In this document: in pieces, positions 48,709 to 58,811 of the stretch | Layout of the letters: each line of letters opens with the position of its first letter | Numbering within the stretch: the first letter of the stretch is position 1 | Source: Acidimicrobiaceae bacterium | GTDB lineage: Bacteria > Actinomycetota > Acidimicrobiia > Acidimicrobiales > RAAP-2 | Assembly (NCBI GenBank): GCA_003158855.1 | Contig: PMLJ01000034.1 | Location: forward strand, 62,001 to 126,000 | Direction of reading: 5' to 3' | Length of the DNA: 64,000 bases | Program-made: the position numbers and the translations under genes | Notes under the pieces: model-generated | Database searches by the model: none | Told to the model about the DNA's origin: nothing | Seen by the model: the letters and a program-made list of their open reading frames with translations, nothing else

Positions 48709-49164
48709 ATGATGAGTCTGCGCGCGTCCCTGACCGATGTCGGATTCAAGGCATTGAATAGGTTCCATCGAGCGGTCGTGCACGCCAGCCGGGGCCGGGT
48801 CGGAAGCTCGGCCTTCGGCATGCCAATCGTCGAGTTGCTCACCGTCGGACGCCGGTCGGGTCTGATCCGCTCGACCATGCTGACGGTGCCGATCGTGGAA
48901 GGTGGTCGGTACGTGCTGGTGGCGTCCAAGGGAGGTGACGACCGGGATCCGGACTGGTACCGGAACATCCTCACCACCGCCGACGTCGAGCTGCTCGTCG
49001 CGGGGGAGCGTCGACCAATGCGGGCGCGCGTCGCGACTCAGGCGGAGACCATCGCCTTGTGGCCCCGGGTGGTGTCGGCGTATGCGCCCTACGACGGCTA
49101 CCGCCGGCGAGCCCGCCGTGACGTCCCGCTGGTCATCTGCGAGCCGCGTCGAACTGAGGCGTAA
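48709..49164 (+). CDS. Nitroreductase/deazaflavin-dependent (Ddn-like) oxidoreductase
   Basis: LLTVGRRSGLIRSTMLTVPIVEGGRYVLVASKGGDDRDPDWYRNI. Confidence 0.85.
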   Translation: MMSLRASLTDVGFKALNRFHRAVVHASRGRVGSSAFGMPIVELLTVGRRSGLIRSTMLTVPIVEGGRYVLVASKGGDDRDPDWYRNILTTADVELLVAGERRPMRARVATQAETIALWPRVVSAYAPYDGYRRRARRDVPLVICEPRRTEA

Positions 49165-49191
49165 CCGGTCCTTTGGCCGCGACGGGAACGA

Positions 49192-50484
49192 TCAGGCGAT
49201 GATGGCGATGGGATTCTCTATGAGGCGTGTGAGCGTCTGAAGGAAACGGGCGGCCAGCGCTCCGTCGATGATCCGGTGATCGGCCGAGAGGGTGTAGCGC
49301 ATGCGGTGGTGCAGCACCACCTCGTCGCCGACGGCCACGGGTTCGCGCGCAGTGCCGCCCACCGCCAGGATCGCCCCTTCGGGAGGGTTGATGATCGCGG
49401 TGAACTGCTCGACGCCGAACATGCCGAGGTTGCTGATGGTGAACGTTCCGCCGCTCATCTGTTCGATCGTGAGGCCCTTGCCGTGGGCGAGGGTCGCGAG
49501 TTGCTTGGCCTCCGCGCCGAGTTCGCTCAGCGACTTCTGGTCGGCGTCGACGATCACCGGAACGACGAGGCCATTGTCCGACGCGACGGCGACGCCGATG
49601 TTGATCCGCCGGTGCACGAGCATGGAGCGGCTTTCGTCATCAATGTATGAGGCGTTGACGAGCGGGTTCTCGCGCAACGCGAACGCGCACGCCCGGATCA
49701 GCAGGTCGTTGATGCTCACCTTTTCTCGCCCGATCGCGGCGAACTGCTCGTTCATCTGGGCGCGCAGTTGCACGAGCGCCTCGGCGTCCGCGACCGCGGT
49801 GACAAAGAAGTGGGGGATGCTGCGGGCACTGTCGCCGAGGCGGCGGGCGATAACGCGGCGGGCGTTGCTCAAGGGGACCGACTCGGTCCCGCGCCTTTCG
49901 TCAACCTGCTCGGCGCCGACTGCGACCAACTTGGTCATAGGCGGCGCGGCGGACGTCCTCGCGGGAGGCGATGCCGGCATTGTGCCCGGGGTGGTCAGCA
50001 GTTCCTCGATATCGGTGCGGATAATCCGTCCACCGGGACCGCTGCCGCGTACCCGGCTCAGGTCGAGATGATGCTCCCGGGCGAGCTTTCGCACCAGTGG
50101 CGAGGCGAACAGTCGATCTTCGTCGACACTTTCCGGGTGGGTCGGCAGTACTCGGTCGGGCTCGGGCTTCGTCGCGGATTCGGATGGCGCAGCAACGACG
50201 TCGGCGGCTGCGCTCGGCGCCTCGCTCGGTGCGGAGGGGCCAGCCGACTTACCGTCGTCGAGCAGGGCGATGGGCGTACCAATCGACACGGTCTCACCCT
50301 CGTTGACGAGGATCTGCGACAGCGTGCCCGCGTCGTACGCCTCGTACTCCATCGTGGCCTTGTCGGTTTCGATCTCGACGAGTATGTCGCCGACGCTGAC
50401 CTGGTCTCCCGGCTGCTTGTGCCAAGTGGCGATCGCGCCTTCCTCCATCGTGTCGGAGAGACGTGGCATGGTGATTTCGATCAT
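49192..50484 (-). CDS. Dihydrolipoamide acyltransferase (E2)
   Basis: Lipoyl domain VEIETDKATMEYEA; E3-binding domain ASPLVRKLAREHHLDLSRVRGSGPGGRI; catalytic ADHRIIDGALAARFL. Confidence 0.94.
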   Translation of the reverse strand: MIEITMPRLSDTMEEGAIATWHKQPGDQVSVGDILVEIETDKATMEYEAYDAGTLSQILVNEGETVSIGTPIALLDDGKSAGPSAPSEAPSAAADVVAAPSESATKPEPDRVLPTHPESVDEDRLFASPLVRKLAREHHLDLSRVRGSGPGGRIIRTDIEELLTTPGTMPASPPARTSAAPPMTKLVAVGAEQVDERRGTESVPLSNARRVIARRLGDSARSIPHFFVTAVADAEALVQLRAQMNEQFAAIGREKVSINDLLIRACAFALRENPLVNASYIDDESRSMLVHRRINIGVAVASDNGLVVPVIVDADQKSLSELGAEAKQLATLAHGKGLTIEQMSGGTFTISNLGMFGVEQFTAIINPPEGAILAVGGTAREPVAVGDEVVLHHRMRYTLSADHRIIDGALAARFLQTLTRLIENPIAIIA

Positions 50485-51497
50485 GATTCCTTGCCGATCC
50501 TCTCGCGACGATTGCCGACAGCGTCGAGGGTTTGGTAGACGGCCTGGATCACGTCGTCCACTGAGGGCAACGCGGCGCTCTCCAGCGATTTCGAATACGG
50601 CAGCGGCACTTCGGCCATGGCGACGCGTCGCACGGGCGCATCCAGGTAGTCGAAGGCGCCGTCGGAGATGGACGCGGCGACCTCGGCGCCGATGCCGTAG
50701 GTGAGCCAGTCGTCCTCGAGAACGACGGCGGCGTGCGTCTTCTTCACGGACGCGATAATCGTCTCACGGTCCAGCGGGCGCAGGCTGCGAAGGTCGACGA
50801 CCTCGATGTCGAGCCCGTCGGACTGCGCGAGCTGCTCGGCCACCTGGGACGCGACGTGCGCCATTCGCGAATAGCCGATCAGCGTGATGTCGCTTCCTTC
50901 GCGCGTGACCGCCGCCTTGCCGATCTCGCCGGGGGTGTCGTCGTCGGGCACCTCACCCTTGGTGTTGTAGAGCGCTAGGTTCTCGAGGAAGAGCACCGGG
51001 TCGTCATCCCTGATCGCCGCGAGCAAGAGCGCCTTGGCGTCGGCCGGCGTGCTGGGGGCGACGACCTTGAGTCCCGGCACGAACGCGTAGTACAGCTCGA
51101 TATTCTGCGAGTGGGTCGCACCGAGTTGCTGGCCACCGCCGCCGGGCGTGCGGATGACCAGGGGCACCGTGGCCTGGCCCCCGAACATGCCGTAGATCTT
51201 GGCGGCGTGGTTCACGATCTGGTCGAGCGCGAGCAGGGTGAAGTTGATCGTCATGATCTCGACGACGGGACGAAGTCCGAGCATGGCCGCGCCGATGGCC
51301 GCGCCGGTGAAGCCCTCCTCGGCGATCGGGGTGTCGCGCACCCGCTTCTCACCGAACTCCGCGAGCAGACCAGCCGTGATTTTGTAGGAGCCTTCGAAAA
51401 CGCCGATCTCTTCGCCCATCAGGAAGACGTTCTCGTCGCGTAGCATCTCGGCGCGAAGTGTGTCGTGCAGGGCCTGTCGAAAGGTCATCACGGTCAT
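50481..51497 (-). CDS. Pyruvate/2-oxo acid dehydrogenase E1 beta subunit
   Basis: RDENVFLMGEEIGVFEGSYKITAGLLAEFGEKRVRDTPIAEEGF. Confidence 0.93.
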   Translation of the reverse strand: MTVMTFRQALHDTLRAEMLRDENVFLMGEEIGVFEGSYKITAGLLAEFGEKRVRDTPIAEEGFTGAAIGAAMLGLRPVVEIMTINFTLLALDQIVNHAAKIYGMFGGQATVPLVIRTPGGGGQQLGATHSQNIELYYAFVPGLKVVAPSTPADAKALLLAAIRDDDPVLFLENLALYNTKGEVPDDDTPGEIGKAAVTREGSDITLIGYSRMAHVASQVAEQLAQSDGLDIEVVDLRSLRPLDRETIIASVKKTHAAVVLEDDWLTYGIGAEVAASISDGAFDYLDAPVRRVAMAEVPLPYSKSLESAALPSVDDVIQAVYQTLDAVGNRRERIGKES

Positions 51498-52621
51498 TCG
51501 CTCGCCTCCGACTCCGGCATCGGTGCTGGCTCGAACAACGGCTGGCCGGGAAGACGACGAGAGTCGTTCGGCACCGGCGTGGCGTAGGTGTAGTCGAACA
51601 ACGTCGACACGTCGGGGAACGCGCTGGCTTCGGCGAACGCTGCGGCTTCGTCGGAGCGAGCCGTCGCCTCCTCGTCGAGTTTCGCGAGCGCGTCAGCGTC
51701 GAGCAGTCCCTCGCTGAGCAGCCGCTCGGCCAACGTGTGAACGGGGTCATGAGCCTTGAGGCCGGCGACCTCTTCGGCTGAACGGTACTTCGCGGGGTCG
51801 ACAACTGAGTGACCGCGCAGCCGCTCGGTGACGACTTCGAGCAGGAAGGGCTTGCCGACCCGGGCGGAATCGACGGCGCGAGTCGCGGCGTCGGCGACGG
51901 CGAGCGGGTCGAGCCCGTTGACGCGCTCGGAGGCGATGCGGTAGGCGGACCCACGTTTGTAGAGCTCGGGCTCCGCGGACGACTTCTCCACGGTGGTGCC
52001 CATGCCCAATTGGTTGTTGATGATGACGTAGACGATCGGCAGGTTCCAGAGTGCCGCGATGTTGAGCGACTCGTGGAAGGCTCCCACGTTCGTCGTCCCG
52101 TCGCCCATGGTGCACATCACGATCTCGTCGCCGCCGCGGTAGTCGATGGCGAGCGCCGCTCCGGTGGCGAGGGGGATCTGTCCGCCGACGATGCCGTAGC
52201 CGCCGAGAAGTCGATGCGTGATGTCGAACATGTGCATCGAGCCGCCCCAACCCTTGGAGACACCGTCGACCCTTCCGTAGAGTTCGGCCATCACTCGATT
52301 CGCGTCGATGCCGCGAGTGATCGCGTAGCCGTGTTCGCGGTAGTTCGTGAAGAGGTAGTCGGTGGGACTCATAGCGGCCATCAGGCCAACGACCGCGGCC
52401 TCCTCACCGAGGTTCAGATGGCAGTATCCGCCGATCAGAGCTTGGGTGTAGCCCCTGGCGGCGCGCTCTTCGAACCGTCGGATGAAGATCATCTGTCGGT
52501 AGAAGTCGATCAACCGTTCGCCATCGTCGGTCGGCGTCTCAGGCGCACTCACCGATCTCGCGCGAGTGCCCGCTTCTGATCGCCCCGAGGTCTTTCGTGG
52601 CGTCCGAGTTTGATCGCTCAT
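51494..52621 (-). CDS. Pyruvate/2-oxo acid dehydrogenase E1 alpha subunit
   Basis: GWGGSMHMFD, GDGTTNVGAFHESLNIAALWNLPIVYVIINN; start likely MSDQ. Confidence 0.93.
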   Translation of the reverse strand: MSDQTRTPRKTSGRSEAGTRARSVSAPETPTDDGERLIDFYRQMIFIRRFEERAARGYTQALIGGYCHLNLGEEAAVVGLMAAMSPTDYLFTNYREHGYAITRGIDANRVMAELYGRVDGVSKGWGGSMHMFDITHRLLGGYGIVGGQIPLATGAALAIDYRGGDEIVMCTMGDGTTNVGAFHESLNIAALWNLPIVYVIINNQLGMGTTVEKSSAEPELYKRGSAYRIASERVNGLDPLAVADAATRAVDSARVGKPFLLEVVTERLRGHSVVDPAKYRSAEEVAGLKAHDPVHTLAERLLSEGLLDADALAKLDEEATARSDEAAAFAEASAFPDVSTLFDYTYATPVPNDSRRLPGQPLFEPAPMPESEASE

Positions 52622-53378
52622 CGTGGGATCCCCTTCGCCGACCCCACGAGGTCGGTTGTTGTCCATAAGTGATTGGCGGTAATAGTGATGGCAGAGATTC
52701 TATTTGGTTCAAACAGACCAGAATCACCGCCGCGTCGAGTTCACACTGCGGAACCAGTGGAGTGGCAGGCAGCGGGACTGAAGGGCGGTGTCGTCTCGAC
52801 TGCTACTCGGAAGTAACTTGCGAGCAGGGATTGACCGAGGACGCGGTGTGACGCCTAGCTGAGAGACGAAGTTTGGGCTGAGTCGGCTTCTCCGGCACGA
52901 GGTGGGATCCGGTGCAACATCGACTTGAACATCGCCCAACGCATGGCAGGCCAACCGCGAATCGCCGACCTCGACGGCACGCAGGGCGTGCAGCGCCAGT
53001 GGAAGGACGGCCGTCACGAACGCCGAACCGATTCGTTCCCGCGCACTTCATTCAAAGAGTTGGCCGACATTCGCCGTTGCTTCGCGTGCGATGGTCCCGG
53101 AGAAACCCGCCCTTCGTCACGTGCGCGCCCGTAAGTCGCGAGGGGCGGTGCCTCCAGCGCATCGCGCGTTCGCCGAGGCCCCACGTGGAGCGCTGGAGGG
53201 TGCGACGTCCCTCGCCCCCGATGATCCCGGATGAACGTCGCATTCGGTTCGAGGAATGCAGGCAAGCACCCATGCGGTTGGCGCCGGGTGCCGGTTCGCC
53301 CGCTCAATGGTCGATGCGACCGACTTCAGCCCCTTCCAGGTTGAGGGTCAACCGAGACGTTGATGTAGCCTCGGCCCA

Positions 53379-54386
53379 ATGTTGATTGACGGAGAGATCG
53401 CGTTTGGAACGGGCGACTTCGCCGAGCGGGCGTCCAAGTTCGAGGCCGACGGCTACGACGGGGTGTGGGCCGGCGAAGTCGGCCACGACCCGCTGCTGAT
53501 CCTGGCGGGGGCGGCGCCGGCGACGACGAAGATCGAACTCGGCACCGGGATCGTCGTCGCCTTCGGGCGCAGCCCGATGATCACCGCGATGATGGCGAAC
53601 GACGTGCAGGTGCTCTCGAAAGGGCGACTGCTCCTGGGCCTTGGATCACAGATCAAGCCGCACATCGAGAAGCGGTACTCTATGCCCTGGTCGCACCCGG
53701 CGGCCCGGATGCGCGAGTACGTTCTCGCGATGCGGGCGATCTGGTCGTGCTGGAACGAGGGGACCAAACTCGGTTTCCGCGGCGAATTCTACAAGCACAC
53801 GTTGATGACGCCGTTCTTCGATCCGGGGCCGAACCCGTACGGGCCCCCGAAGGTGTTCCTCGCGGCCGTCGGTGAGTTGATGACCGAAGTCGCCGGCGAA
53901 GTGGCCGACGGACTGCTGGTGCATCCCTTCACGACCGAGCGCTACCTCCGCGAAGTGACGCTGCCCGCCCTCGAGCGAGGCCTCGCCAAGGCCGAAAGGT
54001 CCCCCGAGACGTTCCAGATCTCCCTCTCGGGCCTCGTCGCCACCGGCCGCACGGACGAGGAGCTGGAGAGTTCAACGGACAAGGTCCGTGCCCAGATCGG
54101 CTTCTATGGTTCAACGCCGGCGTATCGGGGCGTCCTCGAACTGCAGGGCTGGGGCGAATTGCAGAGCGAGCTCAACTCACTCTCGCGGAACGGTGGCTGG
54201 GCGGAGATGGCCGGATTGATCGACGATGACGTGCTCAACGCGTTCGCGGTCGTTGCGACGCCAAAGCAGGTCGCGGGTCGGGTGTTGGACCGGTTCGGCG
54301 ACGTCGTGGATCGCTTCAGTCTCTATACGCCGTACACGCTGGATGTTGATTCGCGCAGTGAAATTGTTGCAGGGCTGAGGGCATGA
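53379..54386 (+). CDS. LLM-class (probably F420-dependent) oxidoreductase
   Basis: DGYDGVWAGEVGHDPLLILAGAAPATTKIELGTGIVVAFGRSP ... LLLGLGSQIKPHIEKRYSMPW. Confidence 0.87.
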   Translation: MLIDGEIAFGTGDFAERASKFEADGYDGVWAGEVGHDPLLILAGAAPATTKIELGTGIVVAFGRSPMITAMMANDVQVLSKGRLLLGLGSQIKPHIEKRYSMPWSHPAARMREYVLAMRAIWSCWNEGTKLGFRGEFYKHTLMTPFFDPGPNPYGPPKVFLAAVGELMTEVAGEVADGLLVHPFTTERYLREVTLPALERGLAKAERSPETFQISLSGLVATGRTDEELESSTDKVRAQIGFYGSTPAYRGVLELQGWGELQSELNSLSRNGGWAEMAGLIDDDVLNAFAVVATPKQVAGRVLDRFGDVVDRFSLYTPYTLDVDSRSEIVAGLRA

Positions 54387-54459
54387 GCTATCAGTGCTGC
54401 ACAGCACGGATCGATGAGAAGCCAGCAGAGGTGGCGTCGAAGGTGATGGGAAGATTCCT

Positions 54460-55107
54460 GTGAAGGCGACCGGAAAGCTTGAGGTCTTCGCCGACATTTG
54501 GTGCCCGTTCGCACACGTGGGGTTGAGGGCGGCGATGGCGGTTCGCACCGCCAACGGTATTGACGGCAGCCCATTCGTCATTCGCGCCTGGCCCCTTGAA
54601 CTGGTCAACGGTGCCCCAATGGACGTCCGGTCGACTTCGGCGCACATTCAGGATCTGAGAGAACAAGTCGCTCCGGACATGTTTCGAGGCTTCGACGAGG
54701 AGGATTTTCCCTCCACGTCGCTGCCAGCCCTCGCGCTGGCTCATCTCGCGTACGACCAGGCCCCGTCGACCGGCGAGGCCGTGAGCATGGCGTTGCGAGA
54801 TGCGCTCTTCGAAGAGGGCAGGAATATCGCCCGTCGCGAAGTGCTCGAAGAGATCGCCGATGACTACGGGATGGTCCTTGACGGGAGCCTTGGCGATGAA
54901 GGGGTTCTGGACGACTGGCGCAGAGGTCGTGAGAGGGGAGTGAAGGGTTCGCCGCACTTCTTTTGTCACGGCAGCGAGGCGTTTTGCCCCTCGCTTGACA
55001 TCGAATCGGACTCGCACGGACACCTTTCGCTCCGGCGCAACGCCGACCAGTTGAGCCAATTCCTGCTCGGCTGCTTCACGGATCAGACGAAGCCTTCGGA
55101 ACGCTAA
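54460..55107 (+). CDS. DsbA/FrnE-like thioredoxin-fold oxidoreductase
   Basis: VFADIWCPFAHVGLRAA ... VKGSPHFFCHG cis-Pro region. Confidence 0.78.
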   Translation: MKATGKLEVFADIWCPFAHVGLRAAMAVRTANGIDGSPFVIRAWPLELVNGAPMDVRSTSAHIQDLREQVAPDMFRGFDEEDFPSTSLPALALAHLAYDQAPSTGEAVSMALRDALFEEGRNIARREVLEEIADDYGMVLDGSLGDEGVLDDWRRGRERGVKGSPHFFCHGSEAFCPSLDIESDSHGHLSLRRNADQLSQFLLGCFTDQTKPSER

Positions 55108-55240
55108 GGAGTTCTCGTTCTGTTCAGCCAGGACCTGGCGATGGATTCCGCAGACGTTTGCTTCTTCGCCCCGCTCGTTGGCCCGCCGCATAAGGCTCGA
55201 TAACCCGCAAGCCCGCTTTCGCGACTCCGCTTGGTGACGA

Positions 55241-55256
55241 CAGTCAACGTTGACTG
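55241..55256. promoter_or_regulatory. Perfect 16-bp palindrome CAGTCAACGTTGACTG
   Basis: Direct reading; intergenic, upstream of the acyl-CoA dehydrogenase. Confidence 0.6.
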
Positions 55257-55292
55257 GTTGGGAATCGGTCGTGCCCCGTGATGATCTCGAAA

Positions 55293-55320
55293 CGGTTGAA
55301 AGTCGTCGCTCCTTCAACCG
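55293..55320. promoter_or_regulatory. Inverted repeat CGGTTGAA-N12-TTCAACCG
   Basis: Perfect 8-bp arms, 59 bp before the start at 55379. Confidence 0.55.
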
Positions 55321-55378
55321 CTGGCGTTGATTGCGGCCATAATCGGGGTAGTCACCTCGAATCGAGCAGGAGTTCGCA

Positions 55379-56647
55379 ATGCCCATCAACGTCACGCCAA
55401 TACCCGCACTCAGCGATGAGATCAACGACATCCGACGCCGCACGGCCAGTCTGATCAATGACGAGGTGCTGCCCCACGAGGAGGTGTTGTGGCGTTCGCG
55501 ACGCAACACGAGCCAGTCCGAGGACGAGCGCGAGGCGGGCCGGCGCGCGAGCATCGAGCTGCGCGAACAGATCAAGGCCAAGGTCTTCGAGGCGGGACTC
55601 TGGGCGCCGCATCTGCCAAAGGAGTACGGGGGCGCCGGACTCGATTTCCTGTCGCTCGCCTACATGTACGAGATCCTGGCCTACGCCGTCGGCGCGTCCT
55701 CGCTCTTCGGTATCGCCGCGCCAAATTCCGGCAACGCCAGCATCCTCGTCAAGTACGGCACCGAGGAGCAGAAGCGCAAGTGGCTGCTGCCGTTAATCGC
55801 GGGCGAGATGGAGTCGGGCTTCTCCATGACCGAGCCCGATAACGCCGGGTCCGACCCGCGCTCGATCCGGACCGAGGCGGTGCGCGACGGAGACCACTGG
55901 GTGATCAACGGCCACAAGTGGTTCACCTCGAACGGCATCAACGCCAACTTCTTCATCGTCATGTGCCGGGCGAACGACCCGACCGGCGAATTCGGGTCGA
56001 CCGGCCGGATGACTCAGATCATCGTCCCGAGCGACACCGCCGGTGTCAATATCGTCCGCAACATCGGCATTTTCGGCCACCCTCATTCCGACCACTGCGA
56101 GATCAAGTACGAGAACGTGCGGGTACCGCTCGAGAACACGCTGGGTCTCGTCGGCCAGGGCCATCAGGCCGCCCAGGACCGGCTCGGCGCCGGGCGCGTC
56201 TACCACTGCATGAACTCAATCGGACAGATGTGGCGCGCCTTCGACCTCATGGTCGAACGAACCCTCGTCCGCGAGGTTCACGGCGGGCTGTTGAAGGACA
56301 AGCAGTTCATCCAAGGGTTCATCGCTGAGAGCTACATGGACCTGCAGTCCGCTCGCCTCATGACGATCAATGCCGCGGAGAAGGTGGCCAATGGCGACCC
56401 CGATGCCCGGACCGCGATCTCGGCTATCAAGGTCTTCGTGCCCGCGGCGTACCATCGGGTGGTCGACCGCGCCATTCAGGTCTGGGGCGGAGCCGGCGTG
56501 AGCAACGATCTTCCGCTCGGCCAGATGTACCTCACGGCCCGGGTGCTGCGACTCGCGGACGGACCCGACGAGGTGCACAAGATCCTCATGGCGAAGAACA
56601 TCCTGCACCGCTATGAGAACGGCAGCGGCTGGAACTTCGGCGCCTGA
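55379..56647 (+). CDS. Acyl-CoA dehydrogenase
   Basis: SGFSMTEPDNAGSDPRSIRTEA, GHKWFTSNG, QVWGGAGVSNDLPL. Confidence 0.93.
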   Translation: MPINVTPIPALSDEINDIRRRTASLINDEVLPHEEVLWRSRRNTSQSEDEREAGRRASIELREQIKAKVFEAGLWAPHLPKEYGGAGLDFLSLAYMYEILAYAVGASSLFGIAAPNSGNASILVKYGTEEQKRKWLLPLIAGEMESGFSMTEPDNAGSDPRSIRTEAVRDGDHWVINGHKWFTSNGINANFFIVMCRANDPTGEFGSTGRMTQIIVPSDTAGVNIVRNIGIFGHPHSDHCEIKYENVRVPLENTLGLVGQGHQAAQDRLGAGRVYHCMNSIGQMWRAFDLMVERTLVREVHGGLLKDKQFIQGFIAESYMDLQSARLMTINAAEKVANGDPDARTAISAIKVFVPAAYHRVVDRAIQVWGGAGVSNDLPLGQMYLTARVLRLADGPDEVHKILMAKNILHRYENGSGWNFGA

Positions 56648-56687
56648 AGACCGAGCCGCGCTCTCGCGACTTCGACCAACGGGGCGA

Positions 56688-57917
56688 CTAGCGCGCGGCG
56701 AGCGCGTCCCACACCACGTTGCCGATATCGAAGCCCGGCTCCACCAGCCCGCGCCCGAAGCAACGCACGTCGGCCCGGCGAAGCATGAGCGAACGGTAGA
56801 CGCCCGCCGACCGGATGTCGCCGGCCAACTGCGCGCCGATGATCGTGCCGTCGCGTAGGTACACCGAACGCAGCGACTGGCCGGACGACCAGCGCAGCAC
56901 GTCGTCGGGACTGTCGATGGTGCCCATGGCCACGATGGGGATCCCGAGGTGCTTGAGGCTGTTCATCGCCTCGGCCCCCTCGTAGGTCAGCTTCGCGCCG
57001 AGGAGGTTGCTCGCCGCGACGCGCGCCTGGGTGACGGCGTTCGGGAAGATGGCGTGCACGAAACGTTCCCCGGTGAGCCAGTCGCGAGCCTCGGCGACGT
57101 CGCCCGCCGCGTAGATTCCGGGCACCGATGTCTGGAGATTGTCGTCCACGTGAACGCCCCACTCGGCGACAACCCCGGATCCGCCAAGGAATTCAATATG
57201 CGGCTTGACGCCGGTGGCGGCCACGATCAGGTCAGCTTCCAGCACCCGTCCGTCGTGCAGTCGCACGCCGGTCACGCTCGGCGTGCCGACGAAGGCCTCC
57301 GCCTCAACGCCGAGCAGGAGCTTCACGCCGCGATGGGCGAGCCCCTGCTCGGCGACGGCGGACGTGGAGGGATCGAGGACCCTAGGCATGATCCACGTGC
57401 GTCGGCCAATGATAGTGACGTCAACTCCGAGATCGGCGAGCAAGAGTGAGAGCTCCACGCCGATGAAACCGTTGCCCACGATGAGCGCGGTGCGCGCGTC
57501 ACCGCTCTTCACGCGCCCAATCAGTCCATTGGCCATCCGCATCGACTTGAAGTCGAGGACGCCGGCCAGATCAGCACCCTCGAGCGGCGCGTGGAGGCGA
57601 CTGCCCGACGCGATGATTAGTCCTTCGAAGGGGATTCGTTCGTCGTCGCCCAGGACTACCTCTCGGTTGTCGACGTCGATCGCACCCACGACCGCCTCGC
57701 GCCGCTCCTCGATGCCGAGGCGCTCGGCCACGTCGTCGCCCTTCCAGTACAACGTCTCGTCGCGCCCGGTAAGGAAGTGGTCGGCCATCGCGGCCGGAGA
57801 GTACGGCGGGTACGGCTCGGTCGAGAGGGCCACCACGGACCCCGAGGGATCCTGGGCCCGCAGGGTCTCGGCGGCGGTGATCCCCGCCGGACCGGTGCCG
57901 ATGACCACGGCGCGCAT
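56688..57917 (-). CDS. FAD-dependent NAD(P)-disulfide-type oxidoreductase (CODH-associated FNOR)
   Basis: VIGTGPAGITAAETLR, ALIVGNGFIGVELSLLLADLG, GIYAAGDVAEA; start overlaps the cooC stop. Confidence 0.88.
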   Translation of the reverse strand: MRAVVIGTGPAGITAAETLRAQDPSGSVVALSTEPYPPYSPAAMADHFLTGRDETLYWKGDDVAERLGIEERREAVVGAIDVDNREVVLGDDERIPFEGLIIASGSRLHAPLEGADLAGVLDFKSMRMANGLIGRVKSGDARTALIVGNGFIGVELSLLLADLGVDVTIIGRRTWIMPRVLDPSTSAVAEQGLAHRGVKLLLGVEAEAFVGTPSVTGVRLHDGRVLEADLIVAATGVKPHIEFLGGSGVVAEWGVHVDDNLQTSVPGIYAAGDVAEARDWLTGERFVHAIFPNAVTQARVAASNLLGAKLTYEGAEAMNSLKHLGIPIVAMGTIDSPDDVLRWSSGQSLRSVYLRDGTIIGAQLAGDIRSAGVYRSLMLRRADVRCFGRGLVEPGFDIGNVVWDALAAR

Positions 57918-58807
57918 CAGTGACCCACTGACAGGTAGTCGTCGCGACGAGCCTCGTCAATTGTCCGACTGAAGAGTTGGCGCGCGAGGGCTTGGATCGC
58001 CTTCGCCAGTGGAGTGTCGTCCAGCAGTTCGCCGATGGAGGGCTCACTCACGACGACGCGCTCGTCAAAAGGGAGCTCGGTGACCGAGCTGAACGCGAAG
58101 CCGCCGAGACGATCGAGGCACGACAGCGCCGTGTCGAGGTCACCCTCACGACGGCACTGATTCACGACCAGGTCGATTGTTCCGATGCCGAGATCGTCGG
58201 CGAGACGGGCGGTGTCGAGGCCGACCTGGACCGAGTTGAACGTCGGTTCCACGACGACGAGAGCCCGATCGAAGCCACGGGCCAGGGCCCTGCCGAAGTG
58301 CTCGACGCCGGCATGGGTATCCATGATCACGACCTCGCCCCGGCGAAGGCGCATATTGGCCATGGCGGCGGCGAGTATGGAGTTCTCGGGACAGAGGCAG
58401 CCTCCTCCGGCGCGCTTGACCCCGCCCATGGTCAACAGTCGCACGCCGTCGGGCGCTTCGACGGCGAGTCGATCGACGATATCGGACGTGTCGGGATTGA
58501 GTCGCAGCATCGCGCCAGAGCCGCCGCCGGGTTTGGCTCCCGTCTTTTCCTCCACGTACTCCACGCTCTGGGCCAACGGGACGATGTGCGCCAACGTGTC
58601 GAGGTTGATCCCGAGCGTCGCGCCGAGATTCCTCTGCTCGTCGGCGTCAACCGCGACGACTCGTGCGCCCCAGCGAGCCATCGAGCGCGCAAGCATCGCC
58701 GTGAGGGTGGACTTGCCGACGCCACCCTTGCCAACCACCACGACCCGGACCCCTTCGTCGGCGCTCTGCGCGTTCGACGCCTTCACTGAATCGCTGGTGT
58801 CGCGCAC
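57917..58807 (-). CDS. cooC: CODH nickel-insertion ATPase CooC
   Basis: VVGKGGVGKSTLTAMLARSMARWGARVVAVDADEQRNLGATLG; GGCLCPENSILAA (CxC); next to cooS. Confidence 0.93.
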   Translation of the reverse strand: MRDTSDSVKASNAQSADEGVRVVVVGKGGVGKSTLTAMLARSMARWGARVVAVDADEQRNLGATLGINLDTLAHIVPLAQSVEYVEEKTGAKPGGGSGAMLRLNPDTSDIVDRLAVEAPDGVRLLTMGGVKRAGGGCLCPENSILAAAMANMRLRRGEVVIMDTHAGVEHFGRALARGFDRALVVVEPTFNSVQVGLDTARLADDLGIGTIDLVVNQCRREGDLDTALSCLDRLGGFAFSSVTELPFDERVVVSEPSIGELLDDTPLAKAIQALARQLFSRTIDEARRDDYLSVGH

Positions 58808-58811
58808 GGTA

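Noticed and set aside
52667-53378. Possible coding content in the 52.7-53.4 kb gap
   Set aside because: ORFs present on both strands lack domain-like text or consistent starts; treated as intergenic/degraded.
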